From: JBOHUC01 sp050733935
GTDB taxonomy: Bacteria; Eisenbacteria; RBG-16-71-46; DASYSL01
Assembly: GCA_050733935.1 (NCBI GenBank)
Contig: JBOHUC010000029.1
Coordinates: forward strand, 1 to 50,921
Direction: 5' to 3'
DNA: 50,921 nucleotides
Under the pieces are notes generated by a model. The model searched no databases. It was not told the origin of the DNA and saw nothing but the letters and a program-made list of their open reading frames with translations. Positions within the stretch are counted from its first letter, which is position 1, and each line of letters opens with the position of its first letter. Made by a program: the position numbers and the translations under genes. This document shows, piece by piece, positions 26,510 through 35,843 of this stretch.

Positions 26510-28855
26510 TCACCTGCCGCCCGAGGACGCCGGGGCCGCCCCCGGCACCGGAGCGGCGAGCGCCAGTCTTTCCGCGTCGCTCAGATCCCTTCCGAGCACG
26601 TGCTTCACGCCGGCCTCGAGCACTTCGTCCCGTCCGGCCATGACTCCCGCGCGGGTGGGCACGACGACGAGATCCGGAACGATCCCGACTCGTTGCGTCG
26701 GTCTTCGATCGGGATAGAACACGCCGATCCCGCTGATGATGGCGCGCTGCCCGCCGGGAAACGGGACCGAGGAAGCGTTTCCATCGGCTCCGGCGGTCGT
26801 GCTTCCGACGACCACGGCCTGCGGAGCGGCACGAAACGCCATCGAGTGGTATTCGGCCGAGCTCTGGGTGATCTCGTCGACCAGGATGAGCACGCGGGCC
26901 TCGAAGTGTGGGGGCTTCGGCTCGAGCGCGAGCGGCTGGGTCCACACGAACGTCCCGGGGTTCTTGAGGTCTCCGTTCGTGAACCGCACGAATTCCGTCC
27001 TCGCCGGGACGAGACGCTGCCCGAGTGTGAACACGATGAAGTCGTTCGGGTAGTTCCGGCAGTCGAGGATGAAACACCGCGCGCCCGCCGCTTCCTTCAC
27101 GTAGCGCTCGGAATCGTCTCGCTTCACGGTCGAGAGCTTGAGATACGCGAGATCCTCGCTCAGCCTCCGGAACGTCTCGCCGTCGTGGTCGTGCGTGAAG
27201 CGCTCGGTGGCGAGCTTCGCGCGCTGGACCGTGACTTCCGCGACGCGGCCCTCGCGCTCCCGAAGCAGCCGGACGGGCCCGCAATCCCCCCGCGTGAGCA
27301 CGCGTGCGATCTCGCGTCGGAGGGTCGGCTCGTTCGAAGCCCCGTAGTACGGTCGCCAGCGCTCGAGGAGAGTCGCCACCGGAGTTCCATCGACGGCCTG
27401 AATCACGTCCCCCGACCGAAGATCGAGGCTCGACGGTGCGGGGCCCGCACCGTCGGGGTTTCGGACTTCCGTGACCACGGCCTCATTCCCCAGGAAGCGG
27501 ATCGTCACGGGGACCTTGCACTCGCCCCGCGGCGGACGCTGGTCCACTGCGCTCCACAGGTTCACGTGACCGTCGTGGACTCGCGCGCACAGGGCGAGGA
27601 GTGCGAGCTTGTAGTCCTCCGAGGATCCGGCCGACCAGAGACGCGGAACGAACTCGGCGAGGACTCCGTCCCAGTCTTCGTCCATCACGTCGCGATACGG
27701 AAACCAGTATTCGATGATGTTCCAGAAGCGAAACAGCGCGAGCAACCGGTAGCCGGCGTCGGGACTCTCGAACCAGTCGTAGTTGCTCTCGTTCGCGAAA
27801 TCCGGATTGCCGACACCCGGCATGAGCGCGACATAGAACTGGTCGCTGTCGGCATCGCGATTGACGCGGATCGACTCGAGACGCCGCACGAGATCTTCGC
27901 CCAGGCGCGCGCGATCGGAGATCCAGTCGACCCGCGGAGTGAGATGCACGTCGGTCGCGGGCTCCGCGCACGGGTTACACGCGGGCGGATCGCCGATTTT
28001 CGCGAGCCAGCGGTCGATCGCGGCCTGCGCGGCCGCGCGATCCCGGGCCGCGAGAACGTCGGGCAGCACGCGGAAGAGCTCGTAGTCCCAGTGGAGCTGT
28101 GCCGCCGTCACGCGGGGATGGTGATACTTGACGAATCCCCACACCTTCCCGAGCGTGACGAGGTTCGCGATCTGAAGATCGGAAAGCGGCGTCTCGCTCG
28201 TCACCCTCGATCCCGCGTCGAACTCGTGATCGGTGTCGACCGCGGCCGGAGTCCGGACGAGCACCGGGGCTTCGGCGAGCGGACGGCCGTCCACGAACAG
28301 GCCGATGTCGTCCGCCCACACGGTTCCCGTCCCGGCGAGGAGAAAGCCGAACACGATCTTCTGCGCGCGCGGGTCGAGCGGAAGCTCGATCCGGTGCTCC
28401 TTCCAGTCGCTCGTTCCCGCGAGCTTTCGCTGCTGCATGTTGTCGAACTGCACGCTCGTGGCCCGGCTGTCCTCGCGCAGCCAGAATCCCGTGAAGTCGG
28501 AGACGTTCTCGTACTTGAGCCAACCGCGGAGCTCGAGCTTCGATCCCGTGAAGTCGACCGGAAGGCTGAACGTCATGGAAGAGAACGGATAGTCGCTCGA
28601 CGCGTCGCGCACGATGCGTCCGGAGACCTTCCCACCGTGCGCGACCGTGCTGTCGAACGCGAGGGTCGCGGCGGGACCGCCTCCCCAGCCGTGCTTCTCC
28701 CCGAGCCGCGCGCAGCTCTCGAAGTTCATGCATCCCGGCTGGACGTCACGCAGCGGTGCGTCTTCCGGGGCGGCGCGACCGCAGGGTGCCAGGATGACGG
28801 TCAGTGTGAGGGCGGCGGCGAGCGCGAGGGGGCGCTCGAGGGGCAGCGTTCTCAT
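26510..28855 (-). CDS. Secreted S41-family (tail-specific/tricorn-like) serine peptidase
   Basis: This 781-residue exported protein has a signal peptide (about 10-28). A jelly-roll, carbohydrate-binding-like N-domain lies at about 40-195, followed by an all-helical region and an N-terminal S41-associated domain. A PDZ-type segment lies at about 470-535 (LDLRSGDVIQAVDGTPV). The S41 core has its nucleophile Ser in DEITQSSAEYHS (about 665), followed by GSTTAGADGN. The family cleaves near the C-terminus of unfolded or peptide substrates by a Ser/Lys mechanism. GGAGG lies six bases before the ATG. The gene is divergent from another protease gene across a region bearing a long inverted repeat. Confidence 0.9.
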   Translation of the reverse strand: MRTLPLERPLALAAALTLTVILAPCGRAAPEDAPLRDVQPGCMNFESCARLGEKHGWGGGPAATLAFDSTVAHGGKVSGRIVRDASSDYPFSSMTFSLPVDFTGSKLELRGWLKYENVSDFTGFWLREDSRATSVQFDNMQQRKLAGTSDWKEHRIELPLDPRAQKIVFGFLLAGTGTVWADDIGLFVDGRPLAEAPVLVRTPAAVDTDHEFDAGSRVTSETPLSDLQIANLVTLGKVWGFVKYHHPRVTAAQLHWDYELFRVLPDVLAARDRAAAQAAIDRWLAKIGDPPACNPCAEPATDVHLTPRVDWISDRARLGEDLVRRLESIRVNRDADSDQFYVALMPGVGNPDFANESNYDWFESPDAGYRLLALFRFWNIIEYWFPYRDVMDEDWDGVLAEFVPRLWSAGSSEDYKLALLALCARVHDGHVNLWSAVDQRPPRGECKVPVTIRFLGNEAVVTEVRNPDGAGPAPSSLDLRSGDVIQAVDGTPVATLLERWRPYYGASNEPTLRREIARVLTRGDCGPVRLLREREGRVAEVTVQRAKLATERFTHDHDGETFRRLSEDLAYLKLSTVKRDDSERYVKEAAGARCFILDCRNYPNDFIVFTLGQRLVPARTEFVRFTNGDLKNPGTFVWTQPLALEPKPPHFEARVLILVDEITQSSAEYHSMAFRAAPQAVVVGSTTAGADGNASSVPFPGGQRAIISGIGVFYPDRRPTQRVGIVPDLVVVPTRAGVMAGRDEVLEAGVKHVLGRDLSDAERLALAAPVPGAAPASSGGR

Positions 28856-28926
28856 GGCGGCCTCCGGGCTGGGCGGATCGGGACCCGTGCGAGAACGGCA
28901 TGACTCGCGGCCCCATATCGAGGGTC

Positions 28927-29055
28927 GTGCTCACAAGATTGAGGATGGGCGCCGAACCCGCAAGCCCCGCAACGGGTTGGGCGAAAAACCGATCGCTCGC
29001 CCCGAAGCGGCGGGGGCCCGAGACTTGCCCGGGGTCATCCTCAATGTGTGAGCAC
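28927..29055. repeat. Near-perfect 20-bp inverted repeat, 88 bp apart, between two protease genes
   Basis: The left arm at 28927-28947 (GTGCTCACA AG ATTGAGGATG) is the reverse complement of the right arm at 29036-29055, except that AG is replaced by a single base. Nineteen positions pair. A smaller AACCCG...CGGGTT hairpin (28955-28978) lies inside. The element occupies the divergent region between the S41 peptidase and the aspartyl protease, and its right arm covers the possible GTG start at 29048. It could be a pair of operators, a large RNA stem-loop or the remnant of a small mobile element. I saw no target-site duplication. Confidence 0.7.
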
Positions 29056-29095
29056 CCCCCAACCCTTGCGAAGGTTCGAACTATCCCAAGTGCAA

Positions 29096-30337
29096 ATGCC
29101 CCTCAACCTTCAACCCTTCCGAAGCCGACTCCGCCCCGGCGCCCTGGTCCTGGCAACACTCTTCGTCCTGGGCCTGGGGACCCTCCTCGCGCGCCGGCCC
29201 TCGGCGGCTCCCGAGCCATCGCGTCCGGTCTGCGACGTCCCGTTCTCGAACCTGAACTCGCAGATCTACATGCGGGGCACGGCGAACCAGTCCGACTCCC
29301 TCTGGGTCGTGCTCGACACGGGCGCAAGCGCTCACGTGATCGACGAGAGCCTCGCGGTGCGCATGCGGCTTCCGCTCTCCAACCCGCACGAGTCCCACGG
29401 GGCGGGCGGCTCGCAGCGGAGTCACATGGCGCGGGACGTCACGACGCGCTTCGGCTGCATGGAGTACAAGGACTCCCGGATCGCAACGATTCCGATGGCG
29501 CCTGTGAGCGCCCAGGCCGGGCGGAATCTCGACGTCATCCTGGGCTACCCGCTGCTCTCGAAGTGGGTCGTCGAGGTCGACTACGCCGCGGAGCGCCTGC
29601 GCTTCCACGATCCCAAGAAGTTCAACTACCGGGGGAACGGCGCGAGCCTCCCGCTCGAGTTCATCGAGAACCTTCCGTACATCGAAGCGGAGATCGAGCT
29701 CCCGGGCCGCGCCCCCGTGCGGGGACAGTTCGTGCTCGACACGGGCTCCTCGACCACGCTCATCCTCGCTCCCGCGTTCGTCGAGAAGACGCGCGCGCTC
29801 GAGACGCTGTCACGTAGCGTCGAAACCTCAGGACGCGGCGTGGGCGGCGCATCGTCGAGCGTGGCCGGACGCATTGCGGCGATCACTCTCGGCGGCTACC
29901 GGCTCGAATCGCCGACGGTCATGTTTCGGCGCCCCGGTCCAGGAGGCGTGAGCGCACACGGATCGGCCGGGAACATCGGCGGCGCGATCCTCAAGCGCTT
30001 CCGCGTGTACTTCGACTACCCGAGGAAGCGCATGATCCTCGAGCCGAACGCGCGGCTCGGCGATCCGTTCGAGATCGACATGACCGGGTTCCAGCTCGCC
30101 GCAAGTCCCGGGCAATCCGGATTCCGGGTCGCGCGGGTCGCGCCGGACACTCCCGCTGCGGAGGCCGGGGTCGCCGAAGGGGACATGCTCGTGAGCGTGG
30201 ACGGGCGTCCGGCCAACGAGATCGGGATCGCGAAGATCCGCGAGAGCTTCCGGGTCCCCGACCGCACGTATGCGCTCGCGTTCCTCAGGGGCGAGAGGAC
30301 GATTGAAGTCCGTCTGACGACCCGTCGCATCGTCTAG
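29096..30337 (+). CDS. Membrane-anchored or secreted retropepsin-like aspartyl protease with PDZ domain
   Basis: The protein has a hydrophobic signal/anchor segment (about 16-32). Two retropepsin-type halves follow, each with an Asp-Thr-Gly motif: WVVLDTGASAHV near residue 73 and FVLDTGSSTTL near residue 214. Two such motifs in one chain suggest an intramolecular pepsin-like dimer. A PDZ domain follows (about 330-410), with APDTPAAEAGVAEGDMLVSV. The family cleaves peptides with two aspartates. The frame is open from a GTG at 29048 (429 residues), but that codon lies in the inverted repeat and gives an overlong N-region. I therefore prefer the ATG at 29096 (413 residues). Neither has a convincing RBS. 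Confidence 0.85.
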   Translation: MPLNLQPFRSRLRPGALVLATLFVLGLGTLLARRPSAAPEPSRPVCDVPFSNLNSQIYMRGTANQSDSLWVVLDTGASAHVIDESLAVRMRLPLSNPHESHGAGGSQRSHMARDVTTRFGCMEYKDSRIATIPMAPVSAQAGRNLDVILGYPLLSKWVVEVDYAAERLRFHDPKKFNYRGNGASLPLEFIENLPYIEAEIELPGRAPVRGQFVLDTGSSTTLILAPAFVEKTRALETLSRSVETSGRGVGGASSSVAGRIAAITLGGYRLESPTVMFRRPGPGGVSAHGSAGNIGGAILKRFRVYFDYPRKRMILEPNARLGDPFEIDMTGFQLAASPGQSGFRVARVAPDTPAAEAGVAEGDMLVSVDGRPANEIGIAKIRESFRVPDRTYALAFLRGERTIEVRLTTRRIV

Positions 30338-30382
30338 ATTCCGGTTGAACGCCCCGGTGGGCGGGCTGAAGATTTGTCGGCC

Positions 30383-31867
30383 ATGCTCCGCGCCCGCCCC
30401 CGCCACCCCTGGCTGCGTCTGCCCCCGCGATCCGCGCTCCTCGCGCTTGCGCTCGTCCCGGGCAATCCCGCGCAGTTCCCGGATGCGGTCCGGCCCCCCG
30501 GCCGGCATGATCCGCTCCCAGGAATCGTCCGCCGCATGGATCACTACTTCCAGAAGCACGAAGTCGACGGCGTGACGATGGACTGGCGCTACGAGATCAA
30601 TCCGACCGAGGAGATCCGCCAGACCGTCGTCTGCCAGGTGCTCGGGTATGCGGAGCTCTACCGGCTCCATCCGAAGCCGCGCCTCCGCAAGGAGATCATC
30701 GAGCACGCGGACTATCTGCTCGCGCGGCTCGACGACGTGCGCTCGCACGGTCCGTTCGACGGCATGCTCGCGTATTGCTTCTGGGCCGCGTACGAGGCGA
30801 CGGGCGAACAGCGATACTTCGACGCCGCACGGCTCGTGACCGACGAGATGCTCGCGATTCCGACTTCGCAGTGTCTCCTGAACGGCGGGCTCATGGTCGC
30901 GATGGGAACCGCCGCCGATGCGAAGCTCACGGGTAATGCCGCGTCCGCGACGAAGACGCGGGACATCGTGACGCAGCTCTTCCCTTATCAAAACGACGAC
31001 GGGAGCTTCCCGCACTGGTGCCCGGGATCGAGCGACATCCATTACACGGGCTGGATGGGAATGGAGCTCATCCACATCGGCCGCATGACCGACGATGCGC
31101 GGATCGAGCCCCTGCTCCGGAGCATGACGACGTTTCTCGAGGGCCGGATCGGACCCGACGGCCGCTCGATCTACGAAGGACCGTGCGACTGGGAGCCGCG
31201 CTGCATCCGCTACTACTACAGCCGCGCGAGCGGCTGCGGCTACGACTACGACACGCGCGGCTGGACCGTCGAGCCCGCCTACACCGTCCTCGTGTTCGAT
31301 CACGCGGGCTCGCTCTTGTACCCGCGCGTGATGGATTTCCTCCTCTCGATCGAGAATCGGGGAACGTTCGCGGACATGTACGACTACTGGCCGCCGCCCG
31401 ATGACCCGCAGTACCCGTGGAGCATCGCGGACACGTCGGCGGTCAACATGAGCGTCATGTTCTGGGCGTTCACGACGGCCCTCGTGGATCGGAAGCTGCG
31501 CGGAGAGAACGTTGCGCTCGAGTCGGGCGACGAGGAGGCCGGGGACCCGGTCACCGCGGTCGATCCGGAGGACCGATCCGGGAAGCACGGGCGCGGACTC
31601 GAGCTTGCCGTCGCGCCGAATCCGGCTCGGGGTCCGTGCCGGATGAGCTTCGTGTTGAGCACGTCTGCGAGCACGTCCCTCACCGTTCTCGACGCCAGGG
31701 GCCGCAAGGTGAGACGGATCGATCTCGGCCGAGTCGACGCGGGACCGGGCTCGATCGGTTGGGACGGGTGCGACGACAAAGGAACCCCGGTGCCGGGCGG
31801 CGTGTATTTCGCTGCGCTTCACGCGGGCCCGGAGGCGCAGGTCATTCGTTTTGTTTGGTTACGCTGA
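30383..31867 (+). CDS. Secreted (alpha/alpha)6-barrel glycosidase-like protein with FlgD-type C-terminal domain
   Basis: This 494-residue protein has a short N-terminal signal-like segment. A helical-barrel domain follows (about 50-390), with repeats like VLGYAELYRLHPKPRLRKEI and AYCFWAAYEATGEQRYFDAA, typical of six-hairpin glycosidases and related epimerases/lyases. Aromatic-rich patches (GSFPHWCPGSSDIHYTGW and RYYYSRASGCGYDYDTRG) could line a sugar-binding cleft. I cannot point to proven catalytic acids. Residues of about 410-494 (APNPARG...GWDGCDDKGTPVPGGVYFA) are a FlgD-Ig-like tail, as in the giant surface protein and the cupredoxin, suggesting the same export or anchoring route. The ATG at 30383 is chosen over the TTG at 30374; the RBS is weak. 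Confidence 0.78.
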   Translation: MLRARPRHPWLRLPPRSALLALALVPGNPAQFPDAVRPPGRHDPLPGIVRRMDHYFQKHEVDGVTMDWRYEINPTEEIRQTVVCQVLGYAELYRLHPKPRLRKEIIEHADYLLARLDDVRSHGPFDGMLAYCFWAAYEATGEQRYFDAARLVTDEMLAIPTSQCLLNGGLMVAMGTAADAKLTGNAASATKTRDIVTQLFPYQNDDGSFPHWCPGSSDIHYTGWMGMELIHIGRMTDDARIEPLLRSMTTFLEGRIGPDGRSIYEGPCDWEPRCIRYYYSRASGCGYDYDTRGWTVEPAYTVLVFDHAGSLLYPRVMDFLLSIENRGTFADMYDYWPPPDDPQYPWSIADTSAVNMSVMFWAFTTALVDRKLRGENVALESGDEEAGDPVTAVDPEDRSGKHGRGLELAVAPNPARGPCRMSFVLSTSASTSLTVLDARGRKVRRIDLGRVDAGPGSIGWDGCDDKGTPVPGGVYFAALHAGPEAQVIRFVWLR

Positions 31868-31930
31868 CTCACCCGCGGACCGTCGCACGACGGCCGCGTC
31901 CCTGAACGGAGAGCTTCACAAGGAGAGAAG

Positions 31931-32752
31931 ATGAGCACGACCCAGATTCCGGACATCGATGCACTCAAGACGCGCTTGAAGAACGTGTGGATGGCGGGCG
32001 ACTTCGGCGTGATCGCGCGCGTCGCGGCCGAAGCCAGCCACCAGATCATCGGGCGGCTCGACATCACTCCCGGCATGAAGATCCTCGATGTCGCGTGTGG
32101 CACCGGCAACTCGGCGATCCCCGCGGCCCAGCGTGGCGCCGAAGTGATCGGCATCGACATCGCACCGAACCTGCTCGAGCAGGCGCGAGCGCGCGCGAAG
32201 GAAGCGGGCGTGTCCGCGCGCTTCGAGGAGGGGGATGCCGAGAAGATCGCCTATCCCGACGCGAGCTTCGACGCCGTCGTCACGGTGTTCGGAGCGATGT
32301 TCGCCCCCCGTCCCGACCTCGTCGCCTCGGAGCTCAAGCGCGTGGTCCGAAAGGGCGGAAAGATCGTGATGGGCAACTGGACTCCCCGCAGCCATCCCGG
32401 CGAGATGTTCAAGCTCAACGGGAAGTACATGGCTCCGCCTGCGGGGATGACGCCGCCTGTGCTCTGGGGCGACGAGGAGACGGTGCAGGAGCGCTTCCGG
32501 GAAGGCATCTCCGATCTCAAGATGACGCCGCGCATCACGCCGTTTCCATTCGACGGCGACGTCGCGGGGATCGTGCAACTGTTCATCGAGTACTTCGGGC
32601 CCACGAAGAAGACGTACGAGAGTCTCGATGCCTCCGGACAGGAGGCGTTCCGCAAGGACCTCGAAGCGCTCTGGGCCAAGAACAATCGCGCGACCGACGG
32701 GACGGTCCGCACGGACAACGAGTTCCTCGAGGTGATCGCGACGCGGGCCTGA
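31931..32752 (+). CDS. Class I SAM-dependent methyltransferase (UbiE/COQ5-like)
   Basis: This 273-residue cytosolic protein has the Rossmann SAM-binding motif I (ILDVACGTGNSAIPAA, near residue 51), the acidic end of beta2 (VIGIDIAPN), and motif II/post-II EEGDAEKIAYPDASFDAVVT with the conserved acidic/aromatic pattern. Motif III is VVRKGGKIVMGNW. The closest style is the UbiE/Methyltransf_11 group acting on small molecules; the substrate is unknown. AAGGAGAGAAG directly precedes the ATG, making the start secure. A strong intrinsic terminator follows about 56 bp after the stop. Confidence 0.9.
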   Translation: MSTTQIPDIDALKTRLKNVWMAGDFGVIARVAAEASHQIIGRLDITPGMKILDVACGTGNSAIPAAQRGAEVIGIDIAPNLLEQARARAKEAGVSARFEEGDAEKIAYPDASFDAVVTVFGAMFAPRPDLVASELKRVVRKGGKIVMGNWTPRSHPGEMFKLNGKYMAPPAGMTPPVLWGDEETVQERFREGISDLKMTPRITPFPFDGDVAGIVQLFIEYFGPTKKTYESLDASGQEAFRKDLEALWAKNNRATDGTVRTDNEFLEVIATRA

Positions 32753-32808
32753 GCCGCCTCGAGCAGGACTGACGCCGGGCCTGGCCCGGCCACTTCCTGG
32801 ACACCCGG

Positions 32809-32851
32809 CGGGCGCGCGGCCCTCTTTCTTGCCGCGCGCCCGTTCCGTTTT
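32809..32851 (+). terminator. Rho-independent terminator after the methyltransferase
   Basis: CGGGCGCGCGGC (32809-32820) and GCCGCGCGCCCG (32831-32842) make a perfect 12-bp stem around a 10-base pyrimidine-rich loop. TTCCGTTTT follows. It closes the methyltransferase transcription unit. Confidence 0.85.
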
Positions 32852-32965
32852 GAGATCAGCCGCGTTTTCGCGGGCGAATTCCTCCTCCTTCAGCCCGGCT
32901 TGCATTTTGCATAAGCCCCTCCCGAACCGTTCCGTGGCCGTCTGCGCCCGAGACCTCCGACCCCG

Positions 32966-33001
32966 CCGGAGGGCAAGGCGCCTGGGGAGATCGCCCTCCG
33001 G
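32966..33001 (+). other. Stem-loop in the leader of the coiled-coil protein gene
   Basis: CCGGAGGGC (32966-32974) and GCCCTCCGG (32993-33001) form a perfect 9-bp stem with an 18-base loop, 46 bp before the ATG of the long coiled-coil gene. It could be a leader attenuator or mRNA stabiliser. It matches no riboswitch consensus that I recognise. Confidence 0.4.
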
Positions 33002-33046
33002 GGGCAGCCGGCCGCCAGATCCGACGCCAGCTCCAGGGAGAGAACA

Positions 33047-35737
33047 ATGTCTTCACTGTTCAAGAACCTGCTCGGCAACAGCGCGAGGGATCGGGAGCTC
33101 ACCGAGGAGATGCGCTCCGTCCTCTCGACCATTCAGAACGAGTGCTCCCGCTTCGAACGCCTCGTCGAAGGCTCGCATGCCGCCGCCGAGCGACTCGAGG
33201 AGCTGGGTGAACCGATCGCGAAGGCAGAGCGCGACGCGGATGCCGTGAGCACCCGCATGAGCGAGATCGAGCAGCGGTTCGCCGCGATGCTCGACGTCGC
33301 CACCCGCCTCGAGACGCTCGACGAGCGCGCGGAGGCGATCGCACGCAATCAGGACGAGTCCCGCGAAAAAATCGAAAGCGCCCTCGAGGACGTGAACCAG
33401 ATCCGTTCGCTGTTCGAAGAGATGGGACAGAAGGTCGAAGCGGCGCTCGGTCTCAAGGATCAGCTCGAGAACTTCCTCGAGGTCGAGAAGCCGTTCCAGA
33501 TCCTCCAGAACGAGGCAGATTCGGTGCGCAGCCAGGTCGAGGGCACCGGTGAGCACCTGGCCCGCCTGCGCGAGCAGCACGAGCGGCTCGTCGACGCGCA
33601 CAAGCTCGCGACCTCGAAGATGGAGGCGCTCGACCTTCGGCGCGAGGAGCTGAGCCGCGACCTGCAGGACAAGGAGCGCCGCGTGTCGAGCTTCGACCAG
33701 GCGCTGCGCGGGATGGACGGCGTCCAGCACACGGTCGACGACGTCCGGCGCGAGGTCAACACGCTCAAGACGCTGGCCGACCTGGTCGCGCAGAAGAGCG
33801 CCGCGCTCGAAGCCCAGCGCGAGGCCGTCGAGAACGCGCTCGCGCGCGCCGACCAGCTCGATCGCGCGCTGCGCCAGATCGACGCGGGCGTGCGCCAGCA
33901 GCAGGAGAACGAGCGGTCGCTCGACGCTCTCAAGGATCAGATTGCGTCGCTCCAGTCCCTCCAGGAAACGGTCGTCGAGCGCTCGCGTGAGATCACGCAG
34001 CTCCAGCGCACAGCCGAGGAGCACGCGCAGTCGACCCGCCAGGACCTCGCCGGCGTGCGGGACGAGATGAAGAGCACGATCGAGCGGTTCGATTTCGAGA
34101 GCCGTGGACTCGAATCGGTGAGCCAGCGTGTCGCGGATCTGCGCGGCGAGCTGTCGGACTTCGAGGTGCGGCTCAGGGCGCTCGCCGGACCGGCCCAGGC
34201 CGTGGCGGAGCTCAAGTCCCAGACCGAGGGCGTGATCGCCCAGCTCCAGAACATCGCGTTCGAGGTCGAGCAGGTGGAGGCCGAGGCGATCAAGCTCAAC
34301 GGGATCCGTCGCGACCTCGACGAGACGAGCCAGAAGGTGCGCGAGGCCAGCGAGCGGATGCTGAAGATGGCGGAGGCGCAGCCGGCCGTCGAGGCGGCCG
34401 TGCGCGACCTCGGTCAGCTCGGGTCATCGAACGCCATGGTGAAGGACGCGCTCGAGCAGTCCCGGCTGGCGCATGACGAGGTCGAGCGCATCCGGGAGAG
34501 CCAGACCGAGACGCGCTCGTGGCTCACGGAAGTGGAGAAGGCCGTGGCGGGGCTGCGCGAGCGCGCGGAGGAACTCCGCACGATGGAAGGCGCGATCGAC
34601 TCCGTCGAGCGCAAGGCCCAGCGGGTCATCGAGACGACATCCACGATCGACTCGCGGCGGGAGTTCGTGGACGACATGCAACGCCGGCTCGCGGAGCTCG
34701 GCTCGATCGGCGCACGGCTCGACGAGCGCGGTCAGCAGCTCCAGGTGCGGATGGATGCCGCGGAGCAGCGTTTCCTGAGCCTCGGATCGCAGTCGGAGGA
34801 GGCGGACCGCATCGCCCACACGATCGCGGGCGTCACGGCCGGCGTCGAGGCATCGGAGCGGAGCGCGGACGACATCGCGAAGACGCTTGCGACGATCGAG
34901 ACGCGCGCCGAATCGATCGAGGGTCTCGCGGAGAAGACGCGCACGTTGCGGCAGGAGATCGAACAGCGCCAGCGTGCGCTCGACGAAGCCGCGAAGGACC
35001 TCCAGCGCTCGTCGGACCTGCGGCAGGAAGCCGCAGCCACGGCGCAGCAGCTCGAATCGCTTGCGAAGCGTCTTGCCACTGACCTGTCCTCGGCCGAGGA
35101 GCGGGCCGTGCTGCTGGGCACGCAGGCGGCCGAGCTCGAGGACCGCACGGCGGAGCTCCGCAACGTCGAAGCCCGGCTCGACGAGTTCGGCGAGCGGCTC
35201 AAGAAGTGGGACCGGGTGGAATCCGAAGTCGCGCGGGATCTCGAGCAGATCGTCGCGCGGCAGACGACGGTCGAGGCGCTCCGCACCGACCTCGACCGGA
35301 TGTCGAACCTGGCCGAGAAGACCTCGAAGGACGTGCGGGCGATCACGTCCGCCCACAAGGAGATCGAGGAGAGCCGCGGGCTCCTCGAGGACGTCCGCGG
35401 GCGCCTGCGCGAAGTCCGCGACACGACGAGCGAGCTCGACGAGCGCAAGCGCCAGCTCATCAAGGCGGAGAAGCGCCTGGCGAAGGCCGACGCGCTCCTC
35501 CACGACATCCGCTCGAGCCTCGAGGTGCTGCAGGGCCAGAAGGTGCTCGTGGATCAGGCCGTCGAGAAGGCCGGATCGCTGCGCTTCCTCCTCAAGCAGG
35601 CCGAAGGGATGATCGAGGGCCTCAGGGAGGAGCGGGACATGACCGCGCTCATGCATGCGGCCGTGGCGGCGGTGCGCGAAGAGGACGAAGCCGGGCGCAC
35701 GGGTGACAACGAGGAGGACATCGCGCAGGCCGCGTAA
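33047..35737 (+). CDS. 896-residue continuous coiled-coil protein (filament- or scaffold-like)
   Basis: After a short globular N-terminus (MSSLFKNLLGNSARDRELTE), almost the whole chain is heptad-patterned, Glu/Arg/Gln-rich alpha helix with few prolines, to about residue 870. An acidic tail follows. There is no Walker motif, signal peptide or membrane helix, so it is not an SMC ATPase and is presumably cytoplasmic. Resemblance to crescentin-like or myosin-rod-like proteins is of composition only. An analogous role in cell shape, chromosome or polar scaffolding is a guess. GGGAGAG precedes the ATG. It stands alone between a terminator and a convergent inverted repeat. Confidence 0.85.
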   Translation: MSSLFKNLLGNSARDRELTEEMRSVLSTIQNECSRFERLVEGSHAAAERLEELGEPIAKAERDADAVSTRMSEIEQRFAAMLDVATRLETLDERAEAIARNQDESREKIESALEDVNQIRSLFEEMGQKVEAALGLKDQLENFLEVEKPFQILQNEADSVRSQVEGTGEHLARLREQHERLVDAHKLATSKMEALDLRREELSRDLQDKERRVSSFDQALRGMDGVQHTVDDVRREVNTLKTLADLVAQKSAALEAQREAVENALARADQLDRALRQIDAGVRQQQENERSLDALKDQIASLQSLQETVVERSREITQLQRTAEEHAQSTRQDLAGVRDEMKSTIERFDFESRGLESVSQRVADLRGELSDFEVRLRALAGPAQAVAELKSQTEGVIAQLQNIAFEVEQVEAEAIKLNGIRRDLDETSQKVREASERMLKMAEAQPAVEAAVRDLGQLGSSNAMVKDALEQSRLAHDEVERIRESQTETRSWLTEVEKAVAGLRERAEELRTMEGAIDSVERKAQRVIETTSTIDSRREFVDDMQRRLAELGSIGARLDERGQQLQVRMDAAEQRFLSLGSQSEEADRIAHTIAGVTAGVEASERSADDIAKTLATIETRAESIEGLAEKTRTLRQEIEQRQRALDEAAKDLQRSSDLRQEAAATAQQLESLAKRLATDLSSAEERAVLLGTQAAELEDRTAELRNVEARLDEFGERLKKWDRVESEVARDLEQIVARQTTVEALRTDLDRMSNLAEKTSKDVRAITSAHKEIEESRGLLEDVRGRLREVRDTTSELDERKRQLIKAEKRLAKADALLHDIRSSLEVLQGQKVLVDQAVEKAGSLRFLLKQAEGMIEGLREERDMTALMHAAVAAVREEDEAGRTGDNEEDIAQAA

Positions 35738-35763
35738 TCCACGCCTGCGCCGGGGGCTTCACA

Positions 35764-35811
35764 GGGCCCGCCGACCCGCCGCGCCCGCGCGCGACGAGAC
35801 CCGGCGGGCCC
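35764..35811. terminator. Inverted repeat between convergent genes (bidirectional terminator candidate)
   Basis: GGGCCCGCCG (35764-35773) and CGGCGGGCCC (35802-35811) are perfect inverse complements around a 28-base GC-rich loop. They lie in the 106-bp gap between the converging coiled-coil and methyltransferase genes. There is no T-run, so termination would need Rho or would be partial. Confidence 0.45.
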
Positions 35812-35843
35812 GACTCGTTGCGCGAGGTGGCGGTCGCCGCGCC

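Noticed and set aside
25265..28903. Long plus-strand open frame (1212 codons) opposite the barrel and S41 genes
   Set aside because: Composition is Arg/Glu/His-rich without motifs, and it crosses two well-supported minus-strand genes and their RBS sites.
28927..29055. Insertion sequence or MITE with terminal inverted repeats
   Set aside because: No transposase and no flanking target duplication are seen, and a single copy in the window is not enough to claim a mobile element. Kept only as an inverted repeat.
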